A stretch of 64,000 nucleotides of DNA from Actinospineispora acaciae DSM 45401 (GTDB lineage: Bacteria; Actinomycetota; Actinomycetes; Mycobacteriales; Pseudonocardiaceae). The stretch covers positions 186,001 to 250,000 of the forward strand of contig NZ_JIAI01000001.1 of NCBI RefSeq assembly GCF_000620785.1, given 5' to 3'. A model generated the notes under the pieces. The model was given only the letters and a program-made list of their open reading frames with translations. It did not search any database and had not been told where the DNA came from. Shown here piece by piece: positions 1 through 8,813 of the stretch (the stretch's first letter is position 1; each line of letters opens with the position of its first letter). A program made the translations under genes and the position numbers.

Positions 1-965
1 GGCGTCTTTGGCGGCGGGGGACCGGGGATCGGCACCTTGCCCGCCAGCACCGTGTTGGTGAGCGTCGGGTCGAGAAGTCGATGGGCGAGCAGCGCCTGGG
101 AGAACCTGAGCAGGTCCCCCACGGTGGACCACGCTCCACCGGCGGGGCTGGCGAGCTTCACCGTGGTGCCGATGTCCTCCAGGTGCGTTCCGGCCAGGGC
201 GGCGTCGGACACGGGCCCGTCCACGGCGGGTTTCCCGTCGGGGCCGACCAGGGCGTACGGGTGGGCCATGTGCGGGATCTCGGCGGGTTTGAAGTCCCGG
301 ATCGCGGTGTGGACCATGCCGGCGGGTGCCAGGACGTGCTCGCGCACGTACTCGTCATAGGGCTGGTCCGCGACGCGCTCGATGACCGCTCCGAGGGTGA
401 CGAAACCGGCGCTGCTGTAGTTGAACTTCGCGCCCGGCGCGAACTCGAGGGGTTCGCGCGAGATGCGTTCCATCAGCACGCCGATCGGATACTTCGACTC
501 GCCGTCCGCCTCCTCCGGGATCCAGTCGGGAATCCCGGACGTGTGGGTGAGCAGGTGGTGGACCGTCACGCCGTTGGCGGTCGCCGGCGGAAAGCCCGTC
601 ACGTACCTGCCGATCGGGTCGTCGAACGACAGCTTGCGCTGGGCGACGAGCTGGGCCACGGCCACGCCGGTGAACATCTTGCCCATCGAGCCGATACAGA
701 ACAGGGTGTCCCGCGCGTTCGCCTCACCCGTTCTTCGGTCGGCCATGCCGTACCCGGTCTCCAGGAGCCGCTGGTCACCCTTGGCGACCAGGACCGCGCC
801 GGAGAACTTTCCGTCCTTGCTGAGCTGTGTGAGGTGATCGTCGTAGCCGGTCCAGGCGTTCGGGACCGGCGCGGGGACATCGGGCCGGCTCGGGGCACGG
901 CCGCACGCGGCGGCGGCCACGGGCGCCAGGAGCAGGCCGCCGACGAAGGCCCTGCGGGGGAGCAT
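1..965 (-). CDS. Serine hydrolase (beta-lactamase / D-Ala-D-Ala carboxypeptidase fold) lipoprotein, 3'-truncated by window edge
   Basis: Translating the minus strand from the ATG at 965 gives an uninterrupted 321-residue partial protein. It opens with a twin-arginine-like leader (MLPRRAF), a hydrophobic stretch and a cysteine at residue 21 (AAAC), so it is probably exported and lipid-anchored. SMGK at about residues 93-96 is the SxxK nucleophile motif of class C beta-lactamase-like hydrolases. HLLTHTSGI follows, and YSS at about 183-185 is the second motif (usually YxN). The family includes carboxypeptidases and esterases; the substrate cannot be read from the sequence. The C-terminal KTG-like box lies beyond the window. 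It diverges from the response regulator at 1083. Confidence 0.85.
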   Translation of the reverse strand, partial: MLPRRAFVGGLLLAPVAAAACGRAPSRPDVPAPVPNAWTGYDDHLTQLSKDGKFSGAVLVAKGDQRLLETGYGMADRRTGEANARDTLFCIGSMGKMFTGVAVAQLVAQRKLSFDDPIGRYVTGFPPATANGVTVHHLLTHTSGIPDWIPEEADGESKYPIGVLMERISREPLEFAPGAKFNYSSAGFVTLGAVIERVADQPYDEYVREHVLAPAGMVHTAIRDFKPAEIPHMAHPYALVGPDGKPAVDGPVSDAALAGTHLEDIGTTVKLASPAGGAWSTVGDLLRFSQALLAHRLLDPTLTNTVLAGKVPIPGPPPPKT

Positions 966-1040
966 CGAGGTTGGGTTCCTTTCGCTGTCGATGGGGCACC
1001 ACGTCTACCGAGGGGCACCGATCGAGGGCCGATGACGGCC

Positions 1041-1059
1041 GCATACGGCGTCCATATGC
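1041..1059. promoter_or_regulatory. Inverted repeat upstream of the OmpR-type regulator
   Basis: GCATACGG (1041-1048) and CCATATGC (1052-1059) form an imperfect palindrome (7 of 8 positions) with a 3-bp spacer. It lies 23 bp before the response regulator start, in the 117-bp gap between divergent genes. It could be an autoregulatory operator; this is inference from position and symmetry. Confidence 0.3.
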
Positions 1060-1082
1060 CGGCGCTGGGACCATGGCCGCCG

Positions 1083-1751
1083 ATGCGGGTGTTGCTGGTG
1101 GAGGACGAGCAGGCGCTGGCCGGCTACATCGCGGTGGGGTTGCGCAGGCACGGGTTCGCCGTCGACGTCGCCTTCGACGGCCGGACCGCGCTGGACAACT
1201 GCGAGCTCACGCCGTACGACGTGGTGGTGCTGGACCGCGACCTTCCGGGGGTGCACGGCGATACCGTGTGCCGGCGGCTCGCGCGGCGCGGTACGACACG
1301 GGTCCTGATGCTCACCGCATCCGGCTCGGTCGAGGACCGGGTCGAGGGGCTCAACCTGGGCGCGGACGACTACCTGGGCAAGCCGTTCGCGTTCTCCGAG
1401 CTGGTCGCGCGGGTGCATGCGCTCGCCCGGCGCAGCGCGCCGGCCCGGCCACCCGTGCTGCGCGCCGGCGATGTGGTGCTCGATCCGGCGCGGCGCACGG
1501 CGGAGCGCGCGGGCCGGGCGCTGCACCTGGCGCCCAAGGAGTTCGGCGTCCTGGAGCAGCTGCTGGCCGCCGGCGGTGACGTGGTGGCTGCGGAGGCGCT
1601 GCTGGACAAGGTGTGGGACGAGCACGCCGACCCGTTCACCAACGCCGTCCGGATCACCGTCGGCACGCTGCGCCGCAAGCTCGGCGACCCGTCCGTGATC
1701 GAGACCGTGATCGGCGCCGGATACCGGATCCGCCCGTGTCCGTCCGACTGA
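1083..1751 (+). CDS. OmpR/PhoB-family response regulator
   Basis: A 222-residue protein. The receiver domain spans about 1-115, with acidic residues D8/E9, phosphoacceptor D51 (VVLDRDLPG) and a conserved lysine in LGKPF near residue 100. A winged-helix DNA-binding domain (about 125-220) carries the typical APKEFGVLEQLL and VWDEHADPFTNAVRITVGTLRRKLG motifs, split here by the length limit into recognisable parts. The ATG at 1083 starts exactly at the beta-1 strand MRVLLVEDE, so longer upstream starts are unlikely. It overlaps the next gene, a sensor kinase, by 16 bp. The pair is a standard two-component system; the stimulus is unknown. Confidence 0.92.
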   Translation: MRVLLVEDEQALAGYIAVGLRRHGFAVDVAFDGRTALDNCELTPYDVVVLDRDLPGVHGDTVCRRLARRGTTRVLMLTASGSVEDRVEGLNLGADDYLGKPFAFSELVARVHALARRSAPARPPVLRAGDVVLDPARRTAERAGRALHLAPKEFGVLEQLLAAGGDVVAAEALLDKVWDEHADPFTNAVRITVGTLRRKLGDPSVIETVIGAGYRIRPCPSD

Positions 1752-2956
1752 GCGCCCGCGCCCGGCTCAGCGTTCTGTTCACCGCGCTGGTGCTGGCCGC
1801 CGGCATCGCCCTGACCGCCCTGACCTACCTGCTGATGCGGCGCAACCTCGCGCATCGGCTGACCCTCGTCCACATCGACCCCTCCAACGGCGGCCCGCCG
1901 CCGGAGCCGCCCGCACCGCCGGATCTCGCGGAGCACCTGCGGTCCGAGACCCTCGCCGAGCTGCTGACCCAGGCCGGGGTCGCCCTCGGGGTGGTCACCG
2001 TGCTGGCCGCCGCGCTGGTCTGGCTGGTGGCCGGGCGGGTGCTGCGGCCGATCCGCGCGATCTCGGCCACCGCCCAACGGCTCTCGGCGGAGAACCTCCG
2101 GGAACGGGTGCCGGTGACCACGCCTCGGGATGAGCTGGCCGCCCTCGCCGACACGGTCAACGGGATGCTGGACCGCATCCAGCAGGGCGTCACCGAGCGC
2201 GACCGGGTGCTGCACAGCCAGCGGATGTTCACCGCGAACGCGGCCCACGAGCTGCGCACGCCGCTGACCACCGTGCGCACCGCCATCGACGTGACCCTGG
2301 ACGGCCAGCCCAGCAGGTCCGAGCTGCTCACCATGGCCGCCGACATCAGGACCGCGGTCGAGCAGAGCCAACGCACCCTGGACGGGCTCCTCACGCTGGC
2401 CCGCAGCCACGTCGGCCCCGCCGAACCCCGCACCGTCGACCTCGCCGCCGCCGCGGCGGGCGTCCTCGACCGCGCCACCGAGGGCGCCGCGACCAGGGAC
2501 GTCACGCTGCGAACCGACCTGCGCCCGGCCCCCGTCGACGGCGAACCGGTCCTGCTCGAACGCATGATCGGCAACCTGGTCGACAACGCCGTCCGGTACA
2601 ACCACCCCGGCGGTCACGTCACGCTCAGCACCGAGGCCGCCGCCACCCACGCGTCCCTGCGCATCCGCAACACCGGCGCGGCCGTCCCACCCGGCGAGGC
2701 GGCCGCGCTGCTGGAACCGTTCGTCCGAGGTGAAGGCGCCCGCACCCACACCCGCACCGACGGCGGCGCCGGGCTCGGCCTGTCCATCGTGCAGGCCATC
2801 GTCACCGCCCACCGAGGGGAGATCGAGGTCATCGCCCGCCCCACCGGTGGCCTCGACATCACCGTGCGTTTCCCGCTCCCGGTGAGCCCTGTTCGAGAAG
2901 CCCCACCTGGTCGCGCTGCTCACCCTGGACCCGATCAAGCAGGGGCGGACCGCTAG
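1736..2956 (+). CDS. Two-component sensor histidine kinase (HAMP, HisKA, HATPase_c)
   Basis: A 406-residue protein from the GTG at 1736, inside the end of the response regulator gene. A first membrane helix lies at about 9-30 and a second at about 75-100, flanking a short proline-rich extracytoplasmic loop. HAMP and dimerisation regions follow. The H-box is AANAHELRTPL-like (NAAHELRTPLTTV), the N-box is DNAVRYNHPGG and the G-box is GAGLGLSIV. The short sensor loop suggests it detects something at or in the membrane. Its last bases overlap the convergent membrane-protein gene by 4 bp. It presumably phosphorylates the regulator encoded just upstream. Confidence 0.92.
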   Translation: MSVRLSARARLSVLFTALVLAAGIALTALTYLLMRRNLAHRLTLVHIDPSNGGPPPEPPAPPDLAEHLRSETLAELLTQAGVALGVVTVLAAALVWLVAGRVLRPIRAISATAQRLSAENLRERVPVTTPRDELAALADTVNGMLDRIQQGVTERDRVLHSQRMFTANAAHELRTPLTTVRTAIDVTLDGQPSRSELLTMAADIRTAVEQSQRTLDGLLTLARSHVGPAEPRTVDLAAAAAGVLDRATEGAATRDVTLRTDLRPAPVDGEPVLLERMIGNLVDNAVRYNHPGGHVTLSTEAAATHASLRIRNTGAAVPPGEAAALLEPFVRGEGARTHTRTDGGAGLGLSIVQAIVTAHRGEIEVIARPTGGLDITVRFPLPVSPVREAPPGRAAHPGPDQAGADR

Positions 2957-3711
2957 ACCCGATCCCGGTGCACGGCCGGGCGGCCGGGCGAGCCGGACAG
3001 GGCCGCCGGCGTCGGGGGGCTGAGCCGTAGCGCGGGCAGGCCGCGACGGCGGATCATGAGCTCTGCGACGGCGATGTTCGGTAGCCAGCACCAGAACGGC
3101 AGCGCCTGGTAGGCCGTGTCGGAGATGGTCCCGAGGTTCGCGTCGCTGAACGGCAGTTGGAGCAGGATCAGGCCGTTCTGCCACAGCCGCAGGGTGACCG
3201 CGGCGTAGGTGAGGGAGAAGTTGCGGATCATCCAGGCCTGGTGCGAGGGGAAGTCGCGGGAGAAGGCGACGGCCCGGTAGGCCCGCCATGCGGTCCATGC
3301 CCACAGCACGGCGAGGGTGCCGAAGCCGAAGAAGCCGTTGAACGCGATCGAGGAGAACATCGAGATGACGAATGCGCCGAGCGCTCCGAGGGCGACGCCG
3401 CACAGGTAGACCCGGCCGACCCAGCGATGAACCGAGGGGCGGCGGGTGCGCAGCCGGCGGGAGAACTGGAGCGGGCCGAGGCACAGGGCGAGTCCGGAAC
3501 AGCCGATATGGGCGTAGAACGCGGCCCGTACCGGCCACGGCCGGTGTGCGTAGGTCGGGGCCAGGCCGACGTGGCGCCCGGCGAGCTCGACCAGGGTGCC
3601 GTCGGTGTACTGCCCGACGAAGTAGGCGGCGACCGCCATCGAGGACAGTGCGACCCACGCCCAGCCTGCCCGGGTACGTGCAGCCGCTGGACGTGCGAGG
3701 GATCTGGTCAC
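2953..3711 (-). CDS. DUF2306-like multi-pass membrane protein
   Basis: A 252-residue hydrophobic protein from the GTG at 3711. That start is preferred because a longer frame would run into the NarL-type regulator gene. It has about six or seven predicted membrane segments and the features HRWVGRVY, FSRDFPSHQAWMIRNF and ALPFWCWLPN, typical of the DUF2306 family of uncharacterised bacterial membrane proteins. The conserved histidines hint at haem or metal binding, but no function is known. It lies downstream of the two-component pair at 3770-5532, on the same strand with a 58-bp gap, and may be their target. That link is inference. Confidence 0.8.
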   Translation of the reverse strand: MTRSLARPAAARTRAGWAWVALSSMAVAAYFVGQYTDGTLVELAGRHVGLAPTYAHRPWPVRAAFYAHIGCSGLALCLGPLQFSRRLRTRRPSVHRWVGRVYLCGVALGALGAFVISMFSSIAFNGFFGFGTLAVLWAWTAWRAYRAVAFSRDFPSHQAWMIRNFSLTYAAVTLRLWQNGLILLQLPFSDANLGTISDTAYQALPFWCWLPNIAVAELMIRRRGLPALRLSPPTPAALSGSPGRPAVHRDRV

Positions 3712-3769
3712 GGGTCCAGCCTGGCCGGGCAGCGGCTCGGTGTCGTCTGGCCCAGGACCGACGACGCGG

Positions 3770-4447
3770 TCAGACCGTGGGGGGAGTGAGGGGGTGACCG
3801 GGGCGTACCACACCGTGGTCGAACGCGAGGACCACCGCCGCCGCCCGGTCCCGGACGTCCAGCTTGGCGAAGATTCGTCCGACATGCGTCTTGACCGTGC
3901 CCTCGCCGACGAACAGGCGGCCCGCGATCTCGATGTTGGTCAGCCCCCGCCCGATCAGCCGCAGGACCTCCAGCTCGCGAACGGTCAGGCTCTCCAGCCG
4001 GCGCCGGGCCTCGGGATCGGTCGCGGGGTCGTCGCGGTAGCGGCGCAGGACCCGGCCGCACACCGTCGGGTCGAGCCACCCGTCACCGGCCGCAACCGCC
4101 CGCACGGCACGCTGGATGTCCTCGGCCGGCGCGTCCTTCACACAGAACCCGGACGCGCCGGCACGCAGTGCCGTGGCCAGCACGCTGTCCTCGCCGAACG
4201 TGGTCAGCACCAGGATCCGGGCGGTGGCGTCCCGCGCGAGCAGCGCGCGGCTGGCCACCACGCCGTCCATCCGGGGCATCCGGACGTCCATCACGACCAC
4301 GTCGGGTTCGGCCGAGGCGACCACCGCGAGCGCCTCGTCGCCGTCCGCAGCCTCGCCGACGACCTCGAAGCCGTAGCTCGGGAGCAGGATGGATCGAAGC
4401 CCGACCCTGGCCAGGTGATGGTCGTCGACGAGCACGACCGTGATCAC
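3770..4447 (-). CDS. NarL/LuxR-family response regulator
   Basis: A 225-residue protein. The receiver domain (about 1-120) has D8/D9 and phosphoacceptor D54 in VVMDVRMPRMDG. The lysine is in FCVKDA. A LuxR-type helix-turn-helix (about 150-215) carries LTVRELEVLRLIGRGLTNIEI and GTVKTHVGRIFAKL. The GTG start at 4447 overlaps the stop of the upstream sensor kinase by 4 bp (GTGA), so the two are translationally coupled. This is the DesR/LiaR-like architecture common in actinomycetes. A plausible target is the neighbouring membrane protein gene or a transporter elsewhere; the sequence does not say. Confidence 0.93.
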   Translation of the reverse strand: MITVVLVDDHHLARVGLRSILLPSYGFEVVGEAADGDEALAVVASAEPDVVVMDVRMPRMDGVVASRALLARDATARILVLTTFGEDSVLATALRAGASGFCVKDAPAEDIQRAVRAVAAGDGWLDPTVCGRVLRRYRDDPATDPEARRRLESLTVRELEVLRLIGRGLTNIEIAGRLFVGEGTVKTHVGRIFAKLDVRDRAAAVVLAFDHGVVRPGHPLTPPTV

Positions 4448-5532
4448 GCCGGCAGCTCCGCCCGTACCACCCACCGCTGTCCTTCCGTGCCGACCGACAG
4501 CCGCCCGCCCACCGCCTCGACCCGCTCTCGCATCGCCCGCACTCCCACCCCGCCGCGGCGCGCCGAGGGCCCCGCGTCCGGCCCAGCGTCGGGCACCGCG
4601 TTGGACACCGTCGCTCGCACCGTGCCCGCCTCGACCTCGAACCGGACCTCGACGCGTTGGCCGGGCGCATGACGGCTCGCGTTGGCCAGGGCCTCCCGCG
4701 TCAACCGGTGGAGCACCAGGCCGGTGGTGTCGCCTACCGATGACAGGTCGCCCACGACCCGGGCCACCAACTCGACACCGGCCGTCCGGTACTCCTCGAA
4801 CATGATCGCGAGGTCCTTGACTCCCGGTTGCGGGGGCCTGACCCGGCCGTCGTCCGGCTCGGCGAGAATGCGTGCGACCTGCCGCAACTCGTTCATGCCC
4901 CGGCGGGCCAGCCGCTCGGCCTCGACGATGCCCGCCTCCGCCTCGTCGGACCCTCGGGCCACCGCCAGGCGCGCACCGCCCAGGTGCAGCACCGTCACCG
5001 CCAGGGTGTGCGCGGCGATGTCGTGCAGCTCCCTGGCCAGATGCTGCCGCTCGGCCACCGCCTCCGCCCGACGCAGCCGCTCCACCAGCCCGATCCGGTT
5101 GCGCGCAACCCAGCAGCCCCAGAAGAACCCCGACGAGCCGAGCGCGAAGTTCGCCCAGCCCGCGTCCGGGCTCACCCACGCCATGACCGCGATCACGGCA
5201 AGCGATGCCGACCAGCCGACGACCCCCGCCACCAGCCCCAACCGAAGCGCCAGGTACGCCACGACGACCAGCGGCACGAACCATCCCACGTTCCCCGGCC
5301 AGGTGCCGGACAGCACGACCACCGCGCCGAACAGCAACACCGAGGGCACGACCGCCGTCCACGAGGGGGCCAGGAAGCCAACCGCCACGGCGAGAACGAC
5401 CACCGCGACCCCACCCGCGGCCGCCCAGCCGTCCAGCCCGCACCGGCATGCCCCGCCCTGCGCCCACGCCGCAACCACCAGCAGCACGACCAGCCCCAAC
5501 CCGGCCGCATGCGCCCAACGCGGCAACGCCAC
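4444..5532 (-). CDS. NarL-type sensor histidine kinase (HisKA_3)
   Basis: A 362-residue protein. Its N-terminal half (about 1-140) is four to five membrane helices with almost no extracytoplasmic domain. The dimerisation and phosphoacceptor region carries RQHLARELHDIAAHTL (histidine near residue 170). The C-terminal ATPase has the N-box LANASRHA and the G-box region GGVGVRAMRERVE. This is the intramembrane-sensing layout used for membrane or cell-envelope stress and lipid-fluidity sensing in related systems. It overlaps the downstream regulator gene by 4 bp and certainly works with it. Confidence 0.92.
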   Translation of the reverse strand: MALPRWAHAAGLGLVVLLVVAAWAQGGACRCGLDGWAAAGGVAVVVLAVAVGFLAPSWTAVVPSVLLFGAVVVLSGTWPGNVGWFVPLVVVAYLALRLGLVAGVVGWSASLAVIAVMAWVSPDAGWANFALGSSGFFWGCWVARNRIGLVERLRRAEAVAERQHLARELHDIAAHTLAVTVLHLGGARLAVARGSDEAEAGIVEAERLARRGMNELRQVARILAEPDDGRVRPPQPGVKDLAIMFEEYRTAGVELVARVVGDLSSVGDTTGLVLHRLTREALANASRHAPGQRVEVRFEVEAGTVRATVSNAVPDAGPDAGPSARRGGVGVRAMRERVEAVGGRLSVGTEGQRWVVRAELPA

Positions 5533-5601
5533 GGCCCGATCGTAAGCGTGTGTCCAGGCCTCTCATGACCCCGAGGTGTCGCAACGAGCGTCCGGATGGG
5601 G

Positions 5602-5618
5602 GAACCTAGGAGAGGTTC
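5602..5618. promoter_or_regulatory. Inverted repeat upstream of the alcohol dehydrogenase
   Basis: GAACCT (5602-5607) and AGGTTC (5613-5618) form a perfect 6-bp palindrome with a 5-bp spacer, 30 bp before the dehydrogenase ATG. The spacer AGGAG and the position fit an operator or a leader structure. No neighbouring regulator is obviously its owner. Confidence 0.3.
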
Positions 5619-5648
5619 GATGTTTCCTTCACTCGGCGGGGGTGGGCG

Positions 5649-6767
5649 ATGAAGACGAGGGCGGCCATCCTCGAAGAGGGCAGCAAGGCGTTCGAGATCC
5701 GCGAGCTCGACGTCGACGATCCGGGCGTCGGCGAGGTCCACATCAGGTACGTGGCGTCCGGGTTGTGCCACTCCGACCTGCATCTCATCGACGGGGACAT
5801 CGTGCCGCGGTTCCCGATCGTGGCCGGCCACGAGGGTTCGGCGATCGTCGAGTCCGTCGGTCCGGGGGTCACGAAGGTCGAGCCGGGGGACCACGTGGTC
5901 TGCACCTTCACGCCCAACTGCGGAACGTGCCGCTACTGCGCGACGGGCCACTCGAACCTCTGCGACCTCAGCGCGTACCTCATCAACCCGGCCGGATTCC
6001 CCGACGGCACGTTCCGGTACCACGGGCAGGGCAGGGACTACGGCAGCATGTGCCTGCTGGGCACGTTCTCCGAGCGGGCCACGGTGTCGCAGCACTCCGT
6101 GGTGAAGGTCGACCAGTGGCTCCCGCTGGAGCCCGCGGCCCTGGTCGGCTGCGGGGTGCCGACCGGGTGGGGCACCGCGGTGAACTCCGGTGGCGTGAGC
6201 GCCGGTGACACCGTGGTCATCTACGGGATCGGCGGCGTCGGGATCAACGCGGTGCAGGGCGCCGTCTACGCCGGGGCGAAGTACGTGGTGGTCGTCGACC
6301 CGGTCGAGTTCAAGCGGCGGACCGCCATCGAGTTCGGCGCGAGCCACGCCTACGCCACGGCGGAGGAGGCCGCCGCGAAGGTGACGGAGCTGACCTGGGG
6401 GCAGGGCGCCGACCAGGCCCTTATCACCGTCGGGGTGGTGGACGAGAAGGTGGTCGCGAACGCCTTCGACGTCATCGGCAAGACCGGCACGCTGGTGGTG
6501 ACCGGCCAGGCGCACCCGGACAAGCTGACCATCCAGATTCCCGGCGCCCTGCTCACCCGGGGCGAGAAGGTCATCCGAGGCTCGCAGTTCGGCTCGTCCA
6601 ACCCGCAGTACGACATCGTCAAGCTGTTGCGCCTGTACGACGCCGGCCGCCTCAAGCTCGACGAGCTGATCACCAAGCGGTACACCCTGGACCAGATCAA
6701 CGAGGGTTACCAGGACCTGCGCGACGGAAAGATCATCCGCGGCCTCATCGTCCACGACCGGCGATGA
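5649..6767 (+). CDS. NDMA-dependent-type zinc alcohol dehydrogenase
   Basis: A 372-residue medium-chain dehydrogenase. C40 in GLCHSD and the GHEG histidine near 61 are catalytic zinc ligands. The structural zinc cysteines are in PNCGTCRYCATGHSNLC (about 89-105). The nucleotide fold has YGIGGVGINAVQGA near 193. The overall sequence matches the actinobacterial group that keeps its NAD(H) bound and uses N,N-dimethyl-4-nitrosoaniline as an artificial electron acceptor; related members are linked to mycothiol or mycofactocin. It would oxidise alcohols to aldehydes in the cytoplasm. It stands alone and its 3' end overlaps the convergent kinase gene by 23 bp. Confidence 0.88.
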   Translation: MKTRAAILEEGSKAFEIRELDVDDPGVGEVHIRYVASGLCHSDLHLIDGDIVPRFPIVAGHEGSAIVESVGPGVTKVEPGDHVVCTFTPNCGTCRYCATGHSNLCDLSAYLINPAGFPDGTFRYHGQGRDYGSMCLLGTFSERATVSQHSVVKVDQWLPLEPAALVGCGVPTGWGTAVNSGGVSAGDTVVIYGIGGVGINAVQGAVYAGAKYVVVVDPVEFKRRTAIEFGASHAYATAEEAAAKVTELTWGQGADQALITVGVVDEKVVANAFDVIGKTGTLVVTGQAHPDKLTIQIPGALLTRGEKVIRGSQFGSSNPQYDIVKLLRLYDAGRLKLDELITKRYTLDQINEGYQDLRDGKIIRGLIVHDRR

Positions 6768-7263
6768 AACGCCGTACGTCGGCGCGGCACCGAAGGTGGT
6801 GCACCACGGCACCGCGCTCAGCGGCGCCGGCGAGGAGCTTCAGGACGCTCGGCCGCTCGGTGGCCGGGTAGTTCCAGATCCAGCGCAGGCCGTCGGGGTC
6901 GAAGCCCTCGCGGCAGCCTTCCGGCAGGTCCGGGCGGGTGCGCCGGCGGTCGCGGACCAGCCGCACGATCACCCGCCAGAGGCATACCCTTCTCGGCAGG
7001 TCGAGGAAGATCACCGTGTCCGCGCGGTCGAGCCGTCCGTCCTCGCCGACCCGCTGGAGGAAGTTCCCGTCGACGATCCACCGGTCGTCCGCCACAGCGG
7101 CGGCCAGGTCGCGCACGGCCTGCTCGACAGGCGCCGGCTCCCAGTCGGCGCGCCAGAACAACACGTCCAGGTGCACGACGGGCAGCCCGGTCCGCGCGGC
7201 GATCGCCCGGGCCAGCGTGCTCTTGCCGGACCCACCCGGCCCGATGATCACTACGCGTTCCAC
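6745..7263 (-). CDS. P-loop adenylate-kinase-like protein (DNA topology modulation FlaR-like)
   Basis: A 172-residue protein with a Walker A motif GPGGSGKST at residues 8-16. HLDVLFW and the later arginine-rich lid (VRDRRRTRPD, EGFDPDGLRWIWNYP) are typical of the small nucleoside-monophosphate-kinase-like family often annotated as topology modulation protein. The usual function is unproven in any actinomycete. It is a single gene that converges on the alcohol dehydrogenase. Confidence 0.8.
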   Translation of the reverse strand: MERVVIIGPGGSGKSTLARAIAARTGLPVVHLDVLFWRADWEPAPVEQAVRDLAAAVADDRWIVDGNFLQRVGEDGRLDRADTVIFLDLPRRVCLWRVIVRLVRDRRRTRPDLPEGCREGFDPDGLRWIWNYPATERPSVLKLLAGAAERGAVVHHLRCRADVRRFIAGRGR

Positions 7264-7311
7264 GCCTGGCGAGGCTACGTCGCCGGCCGTGTCACGGCAG
7301 CCGGGTTTAGC

Positions 7312-8031
7312 TCAGGGCAGGCGGGCCAGTTCGTGGCGCCAGGCGGTGTCGATGTTGAAGCCGCCGCCGAGGTCGGGCAGCTCGGCGAGGTCCTCGGCGG
7401 GCAGGTCGGTCGGGGTGGCGCCGGCCTGGGACACGGACAGTGCCATCGCGGCGATGGTCTGGACGGCGAGGGCGCGCAGGACTGCATGGGGGACGGTGGG
7501 GCCGGTGCTGGTCAGGCCGTGGGCGCGGAGGAGCACCACGGGGCGGTCGGCCATCGCGGCGACCATCTCGGCGGCCAGGCGGCGGTTGCGGATCAGGACG
7601 CCTCGGGGGTAGACGGGCACGCCGCCGGCGGCCAGGTGGGCGCCGGGGATGTCGTAGGCGCCGACGATCGGGCGGATGCCCAGGCCGGCCAGGTCGGCGG
7701 CGACCACGGCGGCGGGGTGGGCGTGCACGACGGCGTCCACGTCGGGGCGGCGGCGCAGCACCTCGGTGTGCAGGGGCAGCTCGTTGGGCGCGGCGTAGCC
7801 GTCCAGCTCGCCGGCGGCTCCCGGGTTGCCGTCCAGGTCGACCAGGCGGATGTCCTCCGGGACGGTGTAGGCCAGGCCGCGTTCCTCGGCGCCCCGGCAG
7901 CGGACCAGCAGCCGGTGCTCGTCGACGCGCAGGCTGACGTGGCCGAGGAAGCCGGGCGCGAGGTCGCGGGCGGCCAGTACGCGGCAGGCGGCCGCCAGCT
8001 CGGCGCGCCGGGCAGCCAGTTCCCCGTTCAT
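7312..8031 (-). CDS. Class II aldolase/adducin-family protein, likely aromatic-acid decarboxylase
   Basis: A 239-residue protein with zinc-binding histidines in VVHAHPAAVV and LRAHGL, plus the acidic catalytic region LHTEVLRRRPDVD. This fold includes fuculose-phosphate aldolase, but in aromatic operons it supplies decarboxylases such as 3,4-dihydroxyphthalate 2-decarboxylase (PhtC) and the p-cumate ring-fission decarboxylase CmtD. Here it is the last gene of a Rieske dioxygenase operon and starts 4 bp inside the dihydrodiol dehydrogenase gene, so a decarboxylation after dihydroxylation is the best reading. An exact substrate cannot be assigned. Confidence 0.8.
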   Translation of the reverse strand: MNGELAARRAELAAACRVLAARDLAPGFLGHVSLRVDEHRLLVRCRGAEERGLAYTVPEDIRLVDLDGNPGAAGELDGYAAPNELPLHTEVLRRRPDVDAVVHAHPAAVVAADLAGLGIRPIVGAYDIPGAHLAAGGVPVYPRGVLIRNRRLAAEMVAAMADRPVVLLRAHGLTSTGPTVPHAVLRALAVQTIAAMALSVSQAGATPTDLPAEDLAELPDLGGGFNIDTAWRHELARLP

Positions 8032-8813
8032 GTTTTCACCCCGATGCCGCCGTCGGGATGGGTGACGCCGCCGGTGATGCCCCGGGACCTGTCGGAGGCC
8101 AGGAAGACGTAGCTCCAGGCGTGGTCGGCGCCGGTCAGCGCGACGTTCAGCGGGACACGGGCGGCGAGTTCGCGTTCCCGGCCGGGGGTGTCGGCCAGCC
8201 GGCGTTCGGACATGTCCAGGGCGTCCAGCCCGCGCAGGTCGGTGTGCAGGGTGCCGCCCGGGGCCACCGCGTTCACCCGAACCTCCGGGGCCAGCTCGTG
8301 GGCCAGCGCGGTGACCAGCCCCCGGACCGCGAACTTGGACGACACGTACAGCACGCCGCCCCGGCCGGGGTGGTAGGCCGAGGTGGACTCGGTGAGCACC
8401 ACCGCGCCTCGGGACGCGCGCAGCGCGGGCAGCGCCGCCTTCACCGAGTGCAGGTGGCTCTTGACGTTGACGGCGAACATCTCGTCGAACGCCCTGTCGA
8501 TCACGTCGGCGTCCAGCTCGCCGAGGCCGCGGTAGAAGTCGAAGATCCCCACGCAGCTGACCAGGACGTCCAGCCCGCCGAACGCGTCGACCGCGGCCGC
8601 GACGGCGCGCTCGTTGGCGTCTCGGGTGGTGGCGTCCCCGACGACCACCGGGACGTCGTCGAACTGGTCGGCCAGCGCCGCGCACTTGGCCGGGTCGCGT
8701 TCGAGCACGGCCACGGTGGCGCCCTCGGCGCGGAAGGCGTCCAGCACCGCCCGCCCGATGCCCGACCCGGCGCCGACCACCAGCGCGCGCTTGCCGGCCA
8801 GCCAGTCAGCCAC
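8028..8813 (-). CDS. SDR-family cis-dihydrodiol dehydrogenase
   Basis: A 261-residue short-chain dehydrogenase. The NAD motif is GAGSGIG (residues 15-21), the tyrosine-lysine pair is in YVSSK and the catalytic serine is in TESTSAY. CVGIFDF and GGTLHTDLRG match the subgroup that oxidises ring cis-dihydrodiols to catechols, as in BphB and HcaB. Its position directly after the dioxygenase subunits supports that role: it would rearomatise the product of the oxygenase using NAD. It overlaps the small gene upstream by 8 bp and the aldolase-type gene downstream by 4 bp. Confidence 0.9.
   Translation of the reverse strand: MADWLAGKRALVVGAGSGIGRAVLDAFRAEGATVAVLERDPAKCAALADQFDDVPVVVGDATTRDANERAVAAAVDAFGGLDVLVSCVGIFDFYRGLGELDADVIDRAFDEMFAVNVKSHLHSVKAALPALRASRGAVVLTESTSAYHPGRGGVLYVSSKFAVRGLVTALAHELAPEVRVNAVAPGGTLHTDLRGLDALDMSERRLADTPGRERELAARVPLNVALTGADHAWSYVFLASDRSRGITGGVTHPDGGIGVKT

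Noticed and set aside
8028..8813. SDR enzyme as an ordinary 3-oxoacyl-ACP reductase
   Set aside because: Position behind dioxygenase subunits and the CVGIFDF and LHTDLRG signatures match dihydrodiol dehydrogenases better.
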